64,000 nucleotides of DNA from the NCBI RefSeq assembly GCF_006152065.1, contig NZ_VDFW01000033.1, positions 1 to 64,000 of the forward strand, in the 5' to 3' direction. A program made the position numbers and the translations under genes. The notes under the pieces are model-generated. The model searched no databases, was not told the origin of the DNA, and saw nothing but the letters and a program-made list of their open reading frames with translations. Of this stretch, positions 49,873-58,151 are shown one piece after another (position 1 is the first letter of the stretch; each line of letters opens with the position of its first letter). The DNA is from Amycolatopsis alkalitolerans. Its GTDB lineage: Bacteria; Actinomycetota; Actinomycetes; Mycobacteriales; Pseudonocardiaceae.

Positions 49873-49956
49873 TTCAGCCTCCTTGCGGCCGGGGTCTCGC
49901 CGCCCGGCAGTCGTCACTGACGGGGGAGAGTGTGTTGCGGATCGCAGGTAAGTTCT

Positions 49957-49971
49957 GTCTCAATGTGAGAC
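49957..49971. promoter_or_regulatory. Perfect 15-bp inverted repeat between prmA and the activator gene
   Basis: GTCTCA-atg-TGAGAC has six-base perfect arms and lies 85 bases upstream of the prmA TTG and 86 before the activator GTG. It is the only strong symmetric element in the shared region, so it is the best candidate binding site for the MimR-like activator. Confidence 0.6.
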
Positions 49972-50056
49972 CGGGGAATCCGCAGGCGCCCGCCACGATG
50001 GGTCGTGTGGGTCAATGACTGCGGTGACCCGGCACTCGACGTCGAAGGAGACGGTG

Positions 50057-51844
50057 GTGACGAGGCGAGAACACCTGTCGGATTCGCAGGTCGGCGTCCT
50101 GCGGGAAAAGTTCCTGTCGCGCCCGGTGCCCGAACTTCCCGGCGTGCGGGACATCATCTCCGCGTCCTGGCGGCGCGCGCTCGAACACCGGATCGACGCC
50201 GACGAACCGGACCCCATCTTCGTCGCCGACCGCGACGAGGAGTGCCTGCTGGTGCGCAGCGCCACGCCGATCCTCGACAACCTGTGCACCGAACTGGTCA
50301 GCCACGAGGTCGCGATCGTGCTCACCGACGCCGACGGGCTGGTGGTGCGCCGGTCCAGTGTGGATCGCGCGCTCGACTCCGGGCTGGACCGGATCTCGCT
50401 CGCCCCCGGGTACAGCTACGCCGAGGACTCGATCGGGACGAACGGGATCGGCACCACCCTCGAATGCCAGAAGCCGGTGCTGGTGTCGGGATTCGAGCAT
50501 TTCAACAGCCGCCTGGCGGACTTCGAATGCGCCGGGGCGCCGATCTACCATCCGGTCCGCGGTCACCTGGTCGGCGTGCTCGACCTGACCTCCTGGGCGG
50601 GCACCCCGGGCCCGCTGCTGCTGACTCTGGCGGGCCGGACGGCACGGCAGATCGAGGAGGCGATGCTCGCCGGCGTCGGCGCTCGCGAGCTGGCGCTCTT
50701 CCGCGAGTACCTCGCGTCCTGCCAGCGTGGATCGGGCGCGATCCTCGCCGTCAACGAGGACGTCGTGATGGTCAACAACCACGCGCAGGAGCTCTACGAC
50801 GTGGCCGACCGGGCGGCACTGCTCACGCACAGCGCCGACGTCGCCGGAGCGACCAAACCCGTCACCGTGCTGGCCGACCTGCCCTCGGGCGTGGTCGCCC
50901 GGCTGGAATACCGGCCCGTGTACAGCGGCTCGGTGCTCGCCGGCGGAGTGTTCCGCGTCAAGAACCAGGCCGCCGCGCCGCGCACGGCCGGGCGCGCCGA
51001 TCTGCACCTGCCCGGCGTGGTCGGCACCAGCCCGGCCTGGCGGCAGACCTGTGGCGCCGCGCAGGCGAGCTTCACCGGCGGAAGCTGGCTGGTGCTGACC
51101 GGCGAGCGCGGCAGCGGGAAGGCCGCATTGGCGCAGGCGATCGCGCGTCACCACGCGCCGAGTGGCAGGTTGATCGTCCAGGACTGCGAGGGTGTCGACG
51201 ACTACGAGTCCTGGGCGGGCGCGCTGGCCGACGAGGTGGCCGGAGGCGACGCGCCGGTCGTGGTCCTGCGGCACGCCGACACGCTGGGCACCGAAGGCAT
51301 GCGGCGCCTCACCGACCTGTTCACGGGCTGGCAGGGAGGCGCACCGGGCAAGGCGCCCGCCTGGGTCGCCGTGACTTTCAGTGAGACCTCACGCGGCCCC
51401 GACGCGGCCGGATGGCTGATGCCGTTCTTCGCGCACACCGTCGAGGTGCCGCCACTGCGTCACCGGATCGACGACGTGCGCCGCCTGGTGCCGTACCTGC
51501 TGGCCCGCCACGCCAAGCGCCCCGACCTGGCGCTCTCGGACGCGTGCCTGCGCCAGCTCATGCGGCTGCCGTGGACCGGGAACATCCGCCAGCTCGACCG
51601 GGTACTGGCCGAGGTGTCGCGACAGCACCGGTCGGGCACGATCGAGGTCACCGACCTCCCGGCGGAATGCCGGACCGTCACGCGGCGCCGGCTCACCCAG
51701 CTCGAGTCGATCGAACGGGACGCCATCGTCCGCAGCCTCGCGGCGCACTACGGCAACAAGGAGAGGGCCGCGGCGGAACTCGGCATGTCGCGCGCCACCA
51801 TCTATCGCAAGATCCGCGCCTTCGGCATCATGCCGGGTCGCTGA
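50057..51844 (+). CDS. mimR: AcoR/MimR-type activator with GAF, AAA+ and Fis domains
   Basis: 595 residues from the GTG at 50057, which has an AAGGAG site six bases upstream; an in-frame ATG at 50015 lacks one. A GAF-type sensor (about 50-215: EDSIGTNGIGTTLECQKPVL) precedes a degenerate AAA+ domain with Walker A GERGSGKAAL but no GAFTGA sigma-54 contact loop. A C-terminal Fis helix-turn-helix follows (KERAAAELGMSRATIYRKI). Actinobacteria lack sigma-54, so it probably activates with another sigma factor. Divergent from prmA; in Mycobacterium MimR is required for mimABCD expression. Confidence 0.9.
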   Translation: MTRREHLSDSQVGVLREKFLSRPVPELPGVRDIISASWRRALEHRIDADEPDPIFVADRDEECLLVRSATPILDNLCTELVSHEVAIVLTDADGLVVRRSSVDRALDSGLDRISLAPGYSYAEDSIGTNGIGTTLECQKPVLVSGFEHFNSRLADFECAGAPIYHPVRGHLVGVLDLTSWAGTPGPLLLTLAGRTARQIEEAMLAGVGARELALFREYLASCQRGSGAILAVNEDVVMVNNHAQELYDVADRAALLTHSADVAGATKPVTVLADLPSGVVARLEYRPVYSGSVLAGGVFRVKNQAAAPRTAGRADLHLPGVVGTSPAWRQTCGAAQASFTGGSWLVLTGERGSGKAALAQAIARHHAPSGRLIVQDCEGVDDYESWAGALADEVAGGDAPVVVLRHADTLGTEGMRRLTDLFTGWQGGAPGKAPAWVAVTFSETSRGPDAAGWLMPFFAHTVEVPPLRHRIDDVRRLVPYLLARHAKRPDLALSDACLRQLMRLPWTGNIRQLDRVLAEVSRQHRSGTIEVTDLPAECRTVTRRRLTQLESIERDAIVRSLAAHYGNKERAAAELGMSRATIYRKIRAFGIMPGR

Positions 51845-51879
51845 CCTCAGCCGGCCCAGCGAGCGATACCGAGCGCCGC

Positions 51880-51950
51880 GGCGCAGACGGGAGGGTCGCC
51901 GACGTGGCCTTCCTCCTCGCCAGCGACGAGGCGCGCTCGCGGATCAGGCC
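51880..51950 (+). pseudogene. Short-chain dehydrogenase fragment
   Basis: Downstream of the activator stop a short frame reads VADVAFLLASDEARS, the typical pattern of the helix before the C-terminus of short-chain dehydrogenases. Neither the glycine-rich start nor the end is present. A remnant. Confidence 0.35.
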
Positions 51951-52486
51951 GCGTCGCCGGGCCCGTCGGCCGGCGTTTCCAGGTCTCGCGGCTGCGCGCC
52001 CATGCTGAACCGGCCGAGCGCGACCGCGGCGACGAACAGGATCACCACCCCGAGCCCGGAGAAGAACCCGATCTCCTGCACGACCCGGCCCACCGTGGTC
52101 GCGCCCGCCGGTTGCCCGGCATCCGGCGGACCACCGGTCCACAGCACGGAAAGGACCGGGCCCAGGATGAACCACGCGCCCCCGGCCGCGGCGAGCCAGC
52201 CCGCCGCCACACCGACCGCGCGAGTGGTCGCGACGGCCAGCCCGATACCGCCGAGGATCGCCGCGGCGGCGGGCAGGACCTCCAGCCACAGCCGGCCCCA
52301 CGTCCAGGTCCAGGTGCTGTCGGGGGTGTAGGCGTAGCCGAACTGCGGGCCCCAGAACGGGACGAGCCCGCCCCAGATGCCCAGTAGCACCAGCAGCCCG
52401 CCACTGAGCATGCCCCGGCCGGCCGGGATCCGCGCGCCCCGCATCGAGAGCGCATGATGTGACATATGCCCGCCAGCAGTTGTCAT
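51944..52486 (-). CDS. Four-helix membrane protein of unknown function
   Basis: 180 residues from the ATG at 52486 (an ATG at 52465 is possible). Four hydrophobic helices are at about 27-47, 68-88, 93-113 and 135-157. A Trp-rich external loop, TPDSTWTWTWGRLW, lies between helices 1 and 2. No family recognised. It is divergent from the MFS gene. Confidence 0.62.
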   Translation of the reverse strand: MTTAGGHMSHHALSMRGARIPAGRGMLSGGLLVLLGIWGGLVPFWGPQFGYAYTPDSTWTWTWGRLWLEVLPAAAAILGGIGLAVATTRAVGVAAGWLAAAGGAWFILGPVLSVLWTGGPPDAGQPAGATTVGRVVQEIGFFSGLGVVILFVAAVALGRFSMGAQPRDLETPADGPGDAA

Positions 52487-52566
52487 GTCGGCTCACCCCG
52501 AATCGCGGACGGCTGTGCCCAGTGTGCGCCTCCCGCGTGTGCACCGCATCCGGGCGCGGTGGGTCG

Positions 52567-53775
52567 GTGAACCCGGTCGGCGCCGGGTCCCGGATGTCGC
52601 CGTGGCGGTTCGTGACCGCGTTCGGCACGGTCAGCCTGCTGATGGACTTCGTGTACGAGGGCGCCCGTTCGATCACCGGCCCGTTGCTGGCATCGCTGGG
52701 CGCGTCCGCGCTCGTGGTCGGGGTCGTCACCGGGGCGGGCGAAGCCGCCGCGCTCGGGCTGCGGCTGGTTTCCGGCCCGCTGGCCGACCGCACCCGCCAC
52801 TTCTGGGCCTGGACGATCAGCGGCTACGCGCTGACCGCCGCCACCGTCCCGCTCCTCGGCGTGACCGGGCTGCTCTGGCTCGCGTGCGCCCTCGTGATCG
52901 CCGAACGGGTCGGCAAGGCCGTCCGCTCACCGGCGAAAGACACACTGCTGTCCCACGCCACCGCGGCGGTGGGGCGCGGCCGCGGCTTCGCGGTCCACGA
53001 AGCCCTCGACCAGATCGGCGCTCTCCTCGGCCCCCTGACCGTCGCCGGGATACTGGCCCTCACCCACGACGACTACACCCCCGCCCTCGGCGTGCTCGCC
53101 ATCCCCGGCGTCGCCGCACTCGCGCTGCTGGTATGGCTGCGCGGCCGCGTGCCCGACCCGATCGCGTACGAAACCGGTGCCGCGAACGCTCCGGCCACCC
53201 GCGAGCCCGGCCGGCTGCCCCGGGCGTTCTGGGTCTACGGCGGTTTCACCGCCACCACCATGGCCGGCTTCGCCACCTTCGGCGTGCTGTCGTTCCACCT
53301 CGTCGAACGCCACCTGCTCGCCACCGCGGCGGTGCCGCTCGTCTACGCCGCCGCCATGGCCGCCGACGCGCTCGCCGCCCTGGCCACCGGCTGGCTCTAC
53401 GACAAGATCGGCGCCCGCACCCTCATCGCGCTCCCCCTGCTGTCGGCCGCCGTGCCACTGCTGGCGTTCACCAACACCCCCGGCCTCACCATCCTCGGCG
53501 CCGTGCTGTGGGGCTCCGCCGTCGGCGTGCAGGAATCCACCCTGCGCGCCGTCGTCGCCGATCTCGTCCCCAGCACCCGGCGGGCCACCGCCTACGGCAT
53601 CTTCGCCGGCATCCTCGGCGGCGCCACCCTCGCCGGCGGCGCGCTGACCGGCGCGCTCTACGACTACTCGATCCCGACCCTGATCGTCACCGTCACCGCG
53701 ATCCAGGCCGGCGCCATCGCGCTCCTGTGGCTCGGCAACCGGTCCCCCGCTCGACACCACTGGACGGTGCCATGA
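52567..53775 (+). CDS. MFS transporter
   Basis: 402 residues from the GTG at 52567; an ATG at 52594 is the alternative. About 12 helices. Loop 2-3 reads GPLADRTRHF and the central loop carries VRSPAKDTLLSHAT, a pattern of the small-solute/phosphoglycerate-like MFS branch often annotated as hypothetical exporter. Substrate unknown. Remnants of two genes follow. Confidence 0.82.
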   Translation: MNPVGAGSRMSPWRFVTAFGTVSLLMDFVYEGARSITGPLLASLGASALVVGVVTGAGEAAALGLRLVSGPLADRTRHFWAWTISGYALTAATVPLLGVTGLLWLACALVIAERVGKAVRSPAKDTLLSHATAAVGRGRGFAVHEALDQIGALLGPLTVAGILALTHDDYTPALGVLAIPGVAALALLVWLRGRVPDPIAYETGAANAPATREPGRLPRAFWVYGGFTATTMAGFATFGVLSFHLVERHLLATAAVPLVYAAAMAADALAALATGWLYDKIGARTLIALPLLSAAVPLLAFTNTPGLTILGAVLWGSAVGVQESTLRAVVADLVPSTRRATAYGIFAGILGGATLAGGALTGALYDYSIPTLIVTVTAIQAGAIALLWLGNRSPARHHWTVP

Positions 53776-53947
53776 CCATCCGGAGGGGATCACCACCGCG
53801 CTGCAGTCCGTCGTGTGCCTGGGCGCAACCGCGGAGAAGGCCCGTGAAACCTTCCTGAACTCCTCGTTCGACCTGTTCCGCCGGTCCTTGAGCACCACCA
53901 TGACCCGGTACATGTCCTCAAGGGAGGGTCCAAGCCACCGTCGATGA
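53771..53947 (+). pseudogene. C-terminal remnant, probably of a luciferase-like (LLM) monooxygenase
   Basis: A frame with good codon bias reads GITTALQSVVCLGATAEKAR then ETFLNSSFDLFRRSL before TGA. The pattern of a strand followed by CLGxTAExAR is typical near the end of LLM/F420-type oxidoreductases. The rest of the gene is absent; it begins at the MFS stop. Assignment tentative. Confidence 0.4.
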
Positions 53948-54044
53948 GGTAGCCAGCGCCGTGGATGAACGCGGCGTCGTCGCTCGCGAGGAACGACGCG
54001 AGCTTCGCGATCTCGGCCGGCTGGCCCGGTATCGCGACCTCTAC
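53920..54044 (-). pseudogene. C-terminal remnant of a short-chain dehydrogenase
   Basis: On the minus strand the frame reads GQPAEIAKLASFLASDDAAF then IHGAGYLIDGG, the conserved C-terminal helix, strand and DGG end of short-chain dehydrogenases. The upstream part is replaced by the acyl-CoA dehydrogenase 3' end. It overlaps the LLM remnant by about 27 bases on the other strand, marking a recombination joint. Confidence 0.6.
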
Positions 54045-55105
54045 AGGCCGAGGTGAGTGGCAAGCCTGTCGAGGTGAAAGTCCGCGTCGCCGTAGGTGAG
54101 CGCCGCCGCGGTGGCGTGGCGGAGATAGCGGTGCAGGTCGTGCTCGGCCGTGAACCCGATGGCGCCGTGCACCTGGTGGCCCAGTGCGCAGACGCGCTCG
54201 TAGGCCTCGCTGACGACCGCCTTCGCGGTGCTGACCTCGGTGGTGGCGTCCGACCCGGTGCCGAGCCGCCACGCCGCCTCGTAGGTGGCGAACCGGGACC
54301 CCAGCACCTCGATCGCCATGTTCGCGCAGTGGTGCTGCACCGCCTGGAACGCGCCGACCGGTTTGCCGAACTGGCGGCGCTGCCCGGCGTAGTCCACGGT
54401 CAGCTCCAGCACGGCCTGCGCGCCGCCGACCATCTCCGCGCATTTCAGGACCGTGGCGTACGCCGTCGCGGCGTCCACGGTGGACTCCTTCCCGGGGAGA
54501 AATCGTTCCCCGGAAACGGAAACACCGTCGAACAACACCGTGTAGACCGGTTCGTTGCCGACCACGTCGAGGCGCTCACCGGTGATCCCCGGCGCGCCCC
54601 CCTCGACGAGCGCGGCGGCCGTGCCGTCCGGCGTGGCGGCGACCGCCAGCAGGTCGGCCACCTCCAGCGCGAACGGCACGAACAGCGCACGGCCCTCGAC
54701 GGTGTACCCATCGCCGGCCGGGGTCGCGGTCAGGTCGGATCCGGCGGCGCCCCAGCGCCCGCCCGGCTCTGCGCGCGCGTAGCCGATCGTCCTGCCATCG
54801 GCGACCCCCGGCAGCCATTGCCGCGCCTGCTCCGTGGTACCGGATCCGGCGATCACCGACGCGGCGGCGGCGGTCGGCACGAAGGGCGTCGCCACCCCGG
54901 CGCGGCCCAACTCTTCGGCGACCAGGCACACGTCGAGGAAGTCCGCGCCGACGCCCCCGTAGGGCTCCGGCACCGCCAGCCCGGTCCAGCCGAGCTCGAC
55001 GATCTCCTTCCACAGCCCGGATCCGTCCACACCGGAACGTCCGGCCAGGAATTCCCGGGCCGTGGCTTGGACCAGCTGCTGGTCCTCGGTCAGCGTCAGG
55101 TCCAC
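54041..55105 (-). CDS. Acyl-CoA dehydrogenase, short/degenerate subunit type
   Basis: 354 residues; GTG start at 55105 overlaps the VOC stop by one base. All three acyl-CoA dehydrogenase domains are recognisable (LTEDQQLVQATAREFLAG; FGKPVGAFQAVQHHCANMAI; YGDADFHLDRLATHLGL). The usual FAD-contact motif ExGSGSD is altered (AEPGGRWGAAGSDL). In actinobacterial steroid catabolism, such short forms pair with a normal partner in alpha2-beta2 enzymes. The likely partner is the 410-residue enzyme at 56919-58151. Last gene of the operon. Confidence 0.87.
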   Translation of the reverse strand: MDLTLTEDQQLVQATAREFLAGRSGVDGSGLWKEIVELGWTGLAVPEPYGGVGADFLDVCLVAEELGRAGVATPFVPTAAAASVIAGSGTTEQARQWLPGVADGRTIGYARAEPGGRWGAAGSDLTATPAGDGYTVEGRALFVPFALEVADLLAVAATPDGTAAALVEGGAPGITGERLDVVGNEPVYTVLFDGVSVSGERFLPGKESTVDAATAYATVLKCAEMVGGAQAVLELTVDYAGQRRQFGKPVGAFQAVQHHCANMAIEVLGSRFATYEAAWRLGTGSDATTEVSTAKAVVSEAYERVCALGHQVHGAIGFTAEHDLHRYLRHATAAALTYGDADFHLDRLATHLGL

Positions 55106-56037
55106 TAGGCGTCCACCGGGATCTTGTCGGACCGGACCCACACGCCCGGCTTCTCCTCCCAGAACAGCTGCACCAGCACGCCTCCGGTCTGTTTCGGGTG
55201 GACGAAGGTGTGCTTCCAGGCCGCCCCGTCGGTGACGCCCTCCTCGTCGTCGAACGGCTCGATCCCGTGCTGGGCCAGCGCCGCGCGCGCCGCCTCCCAG
55301 TCAGCCACCTGGAAGGTCACATGGTGCACCGAGGTCCCGTTCTTCGCCAGGAACCGGTCGATGAACGAGTCCTCGCCGCGCGGCATGATGATCTCCCAGC
55401 ACACCGAGGAGCCCGGGATGTTCAGCACCAGGTCCGCCATATCGGGCAGCTCGTCGATCGGCGTCTTCCAGATCGGCAGGAACCCGGCGAGGTCCGCGTA
55501 CCACTGGGCGAGCGCCTCGCGATCCGGGTACGCCTGGCAGATGTGGTCCATGGTGACGATCCCGACTGCCGGGCCTGCCGCTTCGGAGAAGGCGACGGGC
55601 TCGGCGTTTTCGTCACCGGCCAGCGCCAGGCTTCCGGTGCCGCGCAGCCGGAACCGCACGCCCGGCCCGTGCTCCGGCGGGGTCAGCGACGCCTCGATCC
55701 AGCCGTGCCCGGAGTCCACATAGGCCAGTCCGCGCTTGTCCAGCTCGGCGCGCACCGCGTCCAGGTCGGGCACTTCGGCGCCGACGTGGTGGAAGCCCGG
55801 CCTGCCCTTCTGCTCATCCAAAGTGGACTGCAATGGCGAACTCCCGCCCGAGGGCGAGAGCACCACCCAGTCCTGCCCCCAGCTGCCGGGCACGGCGAGC
55901 CGGACGCCCTTGACGCCCTGCTCCGGGTTGTCCCAGTGGCTTGTCGGCCGGAACCCGAAGACGTTACGCAGCAACGAAACCTGCCCGTCCAGGTCGGGGA
56001 CCAGCTGCGCGACATGGTCGATCCGGTAGATCCGCAT
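55105..56037 (-). CDS. Double-VOC-domain protein (HPPD/glyoxalase superfamily)
   Basis: 310 residues with two VOC halves (about 1-140 and 160-300). Metal-ligand-like positions are His8 (RIDHVAQLV), HHVGAEVPD, MDHICQAYPD and HHVTFQVADWE. The layout resembles 4-hydroxyphenylpyruvate dioxygenase and two-domain epimerases or extradiol dioxygenases. In a CoA-ester operon it could be an epimerase or a ring- or keto-acid-modifying enzyme. Exact reaction unknown. Confidence 0.82.
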   Translation of the reverse strand: MRIYRIDHVAQLVPDLDGQVSLLRNVFGFRPTSHWDNPEQGVKGVRLAVPGSWGQDWVVLSPSGGSSPLQSTLDEQKGRPGFHHVGAEVPDLDAVRAELDKRGLAYVDSGHGWIEASLTPPEHGPGVRFRLRGTGSLALAGDENAEPVAFSEAAGPAVGIVTMDHICQAYPDREALAQWYADLAGFLPIWKTPIDELPDMADLVLNIPGSSVCWEIIMPRGEDSFIDRFLAKNGTSVHHVTFQVADWEAARAALAQHGIEPFDDEEGVTDGAAWKHTFVHPKQTGGVLVQLFWEEKPGVWVRSDKIPVDA

Positions 56038-56061
56038 CTGGCTGCTCCTTTCTGTCTTTTG

Positions 56062-56095
56062 AAGCGGCGGAGCCGCTTGCTGTGTGGGACACAGC
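56062..56095 (-). terminator. Tandem intercistronic hairpins between the hydratase and VOC genes
   Basis: Two adjacent perfect hairpins, AAGCGGC-gga-GCCGCTT and GCTGTGT-ggg-ACACAGC, each with 7-bp arms and a 3-base loop, lie in the 115-base spacer. No T-run follows. Likely a partial terminator or processing site within the operon. Confidence 0.6.
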
Positions 56096-56152
56096 TTGCG
56101 CCGCCTCAGGTTCCGCCACCCGCGCCGCCACGCAAACCACCTTCAAACGATT

Positions 56153-56899
56153 TCAGGACGGGTGGGGTTCGATCCAGTCGTAGCCGTTCTGCACGAGTTC
56201 CTTGACCAGGCGCAGGTTGTACCGGTTCATCGCGGCGATCCGGGTCGCCAGCTCCTCGACCCGCGAGTCGAACTCGTCCGCGCCGTAGACGTCGTTGACC
56301 AGGCCCATCCGCAGCGCGCGGCCGGCATCCAGCCGGATCCCGGTGAACAGCATCTCCATGGCGAGCGCCTTGCCGATCCGCTGTGGCAGCCGTTTGACCC
56401 CGCCCCAGCCGGGCGCGGACCCGCCGACCTCGGGCTGGTCCGGGTCCTCCCGGCCGTTCATGAACTTCGGCTGGTACGGCGGGCGCGCCGACAGCGTGAT
56501 CTCCACCAGGCCCAGCTTCGCGTTCTCGTGCGCCACGATGAAATCCGCGCCCAGCGCCAGTTCCAGCCCGCCGCCGACGGCGTACCCGTGCACCGCGGCG
56601 AAGACCGGAATGGACAGTCGTGACATCATCGCGAACGTCTTCTCGCCGAGCCTGCCCTGCTCGATCCGGTCTGCCTTGGTCAGTCCCTCCGACCAGTCGA
56701 CGTCCATCCCGGCGCAGAAGGCCCGCTCACCCGCACCCCGGAGCACCGCAACGCAGACGTTCTCGTCGTCGTCGATCTCGGTGAACACCCGGCGCAGCTC
56801 GTGCAAGGTGCCCGGGGTCAGCGCGTTGAGCTTGTCCGGGCGGTTGAGCGTCAGCCAGGCCACTCGATCTTTGATCTGCACGTCAAGCGTCTCGTCCAT
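56153..56899 (-). CDS. Enoyl-CoA hydratase/isomerase family protein
   Basis: 248 residues, full-length crotonase. Oxyanion-hole segments are GERAFCAGMD (about 57-66) and AVHGYAVGGGLELALGAD (about 101-118). A Glu at the usual first catalytic position is present in VGGGLELAL; the second site is EITLSARPPYQ. It hydrates or isomerises a CoA-bound alkene. It lies between the two acyl-CoA dehydrogenase genes of the operon, with 19 bases to the upstream one. Confidence 0.88.
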   Translation of the reverse strand: MDETLDVQIKDRVAWLTLNRPDKLNALTPGTLHELRRVFTEIDDDENVCVAVLRGAGERAFCAGMDVDWSEGLTKADRIEQGRLGEKTFAMMSRLSIPVFAAVHGYAVGGGLELALGADFIVAHENAKLGLVEITLSARPPYQPKFMNGREDPDQPEVGGSAPGWGGVKRLPQRIGKALAMEMLFTGIRLDAGRALRMGLVNDVYGADEFDSRVEELATRIAAMNRYNLRLVKELVQNGYDWIEPHPS

Positions 56900-56918
56900 G
56901 TGCTCCTTCTCTTTCCTT

Positions 56919-58151
56919 CTATTCCCTGGGGAGTCCGAGTCCGCGGGTGGCGATCACGTTACGCTGGATTTCCGTCGTCCCACCCAGGAAGGTAGCCGCA
57001 ACCGCGTCCGCGCGCAGATGCGCGTACGTCGCGTGCAACGGCGCGTCCTTGCCTTGCCACAGCTGGGAGAACGGGCCGAACGCCGAGGCGCCGGTCCGCG
57101 CGAGCCGCTGCAGCAGTTCGGCGCCGAACAGCTGGTTCACCGAGGCTTCGTAGCCCGGCACGCCGCCCTTGGCCTGCACCGAAACCGTGTACCTGGCGAG
57201 GTTGTACGCGACCCTGATCTCGGCGTACCGGCGTGCGATCTCGTGCCGCAGCGCGCCGCGGTCGGCGCGGGCGAAGCGGTTGCCCTCGTCGGAGCGCAGG
57301 TACGTCACCAGGTCGGCGAGCGCCTGCTCCATCTTCACGCACGCCCCGATGCCCGCGCGCTCGAACGACAGCGCGTCCATCGCCACGTACCAGCCCTTGT
57401 TCTCCGCACCGACGCGGTTGGCCACCGGCACCCGCACCTCGTCGAGGAAGATCTCGGCGAACGGGGCGGCGCCGCGGATGTCGGTGATCGGGCGGATGGT
57501 CACTCCCGGTGTCTTCGCGTCCAGCACCAGGAACGTGATACCCCGGTGCCTCTTCGCGTCGGGATCGGTGCGGACGAGCACGAACAGCCAGTCGGCGTAC
57601 TGACCCAGAGAGGTCCAGACCTTCTGGCCGGTCACCACGTAGTCGTCCCCGTCCCGTACGGCGCGGGTGCGCAGTCCCGCGAGGTCGGATCCGGCGCCGG
57701 GCTCGGAGAACCCCTGCGCCCAGGTCGCCTCGCCGCGCGCGATCCTCGGCAGGTGCTCGGCCTTCTGCTCGTCGGTGCCGTGCGCCAGCAAGGTCGGGCC
57801 GAGCAGGAACGCGCCGATGCCGTTCACGGTCGGCACCCGCGCGCGCATCATCTCCTCCTGCAGCACGAACTCCAGCAGCGCGGACAGCCCGGCGCCGCCG
57901 TACTCCCGCGGCCAGTGCGGGGCGATCCATCCCCGTTCCGCCAGCGCGCTCGCCCATCGGCGTGCGCCTTCCCGGCGAGCCGGATCAGCGGAGGACCGGT
58001 CGACCGGCCAGTTGTAGCCCCACACGTCCTCCGGCTCCATCGAGTGCTCGTCGTCGTGGTCGGGGACGTACCCGGCCGGGAAACGTTCGCCGATGAACGC
58101 CCGCACTTCCTGCCGGAACGCCGCCTCCTCGGGCGAGTCCTCCCAGTTCAT
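56919..58151 (-). CDS. Acyl-CoA dehydrogenase
   Basis: 410 residues. It has the canonical FAD-binding GFSEPGAGSDLAGLRTRA (about 151-168), VTGQKVWTS, and the C-terminal GGTTEIQRNVIATRGLGLPRE, which holds the FAD/helix contacts. It introduces a 2,3 double bond into an acyl-CoA and passes electrons to ETF. ATG overlaps the ligase stop by four bases (ATGA). It may form a hetero-oligomer with the shorter enzyme at 54041-55105. Confidence 0.92.
   Translation of the reverse strand: MNWEDSPEEAAFRQEVRAFIGERFPAGYVPDHDDEHSMEPEDVWGYNWPVDRSSADPARREGARRWASALAERGWIAPHWPREYGGAGLSALLEFVLQEEMMRARVPTVNGIGAFLLGPTLLAHGTDEQKAEHLPRIARGEATWAQGFSEPGAGSDLAGLRTRAVRDGDDYVVTGQKVWTSLGQYADWLFVLVRTDPDAKRHRGITFLVLDAKTPGVTIRPITDIRGAAPFAEIFLDEVRVPVANRVGAENKGWYVAMDALSFERAGIGACVKMEQALADLVTYLRSDEGNRFARADRGALRHEIARRYAEIRVAYNLARYTVSVQAKGGVPGYEASVNQLFGAELLQRLARTGASAFGPFSQLWQGKDAPLHATYAHLRADAVAATFLGGTTEIQRNVIATRGLGLPRE

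Noticed and set aside
48391..49920. 509-codon plus-strand open frame
   Set aside because: Antisense of prmA, whose six iron ligands are intact.
49873..50056. Sigma-54 (-24/-12) promoter for prmA
   Set aside because: No GG-N10-GC element at suitable distance, the activator lacks GAFTGA, and actinobacteria have no sigma-54.
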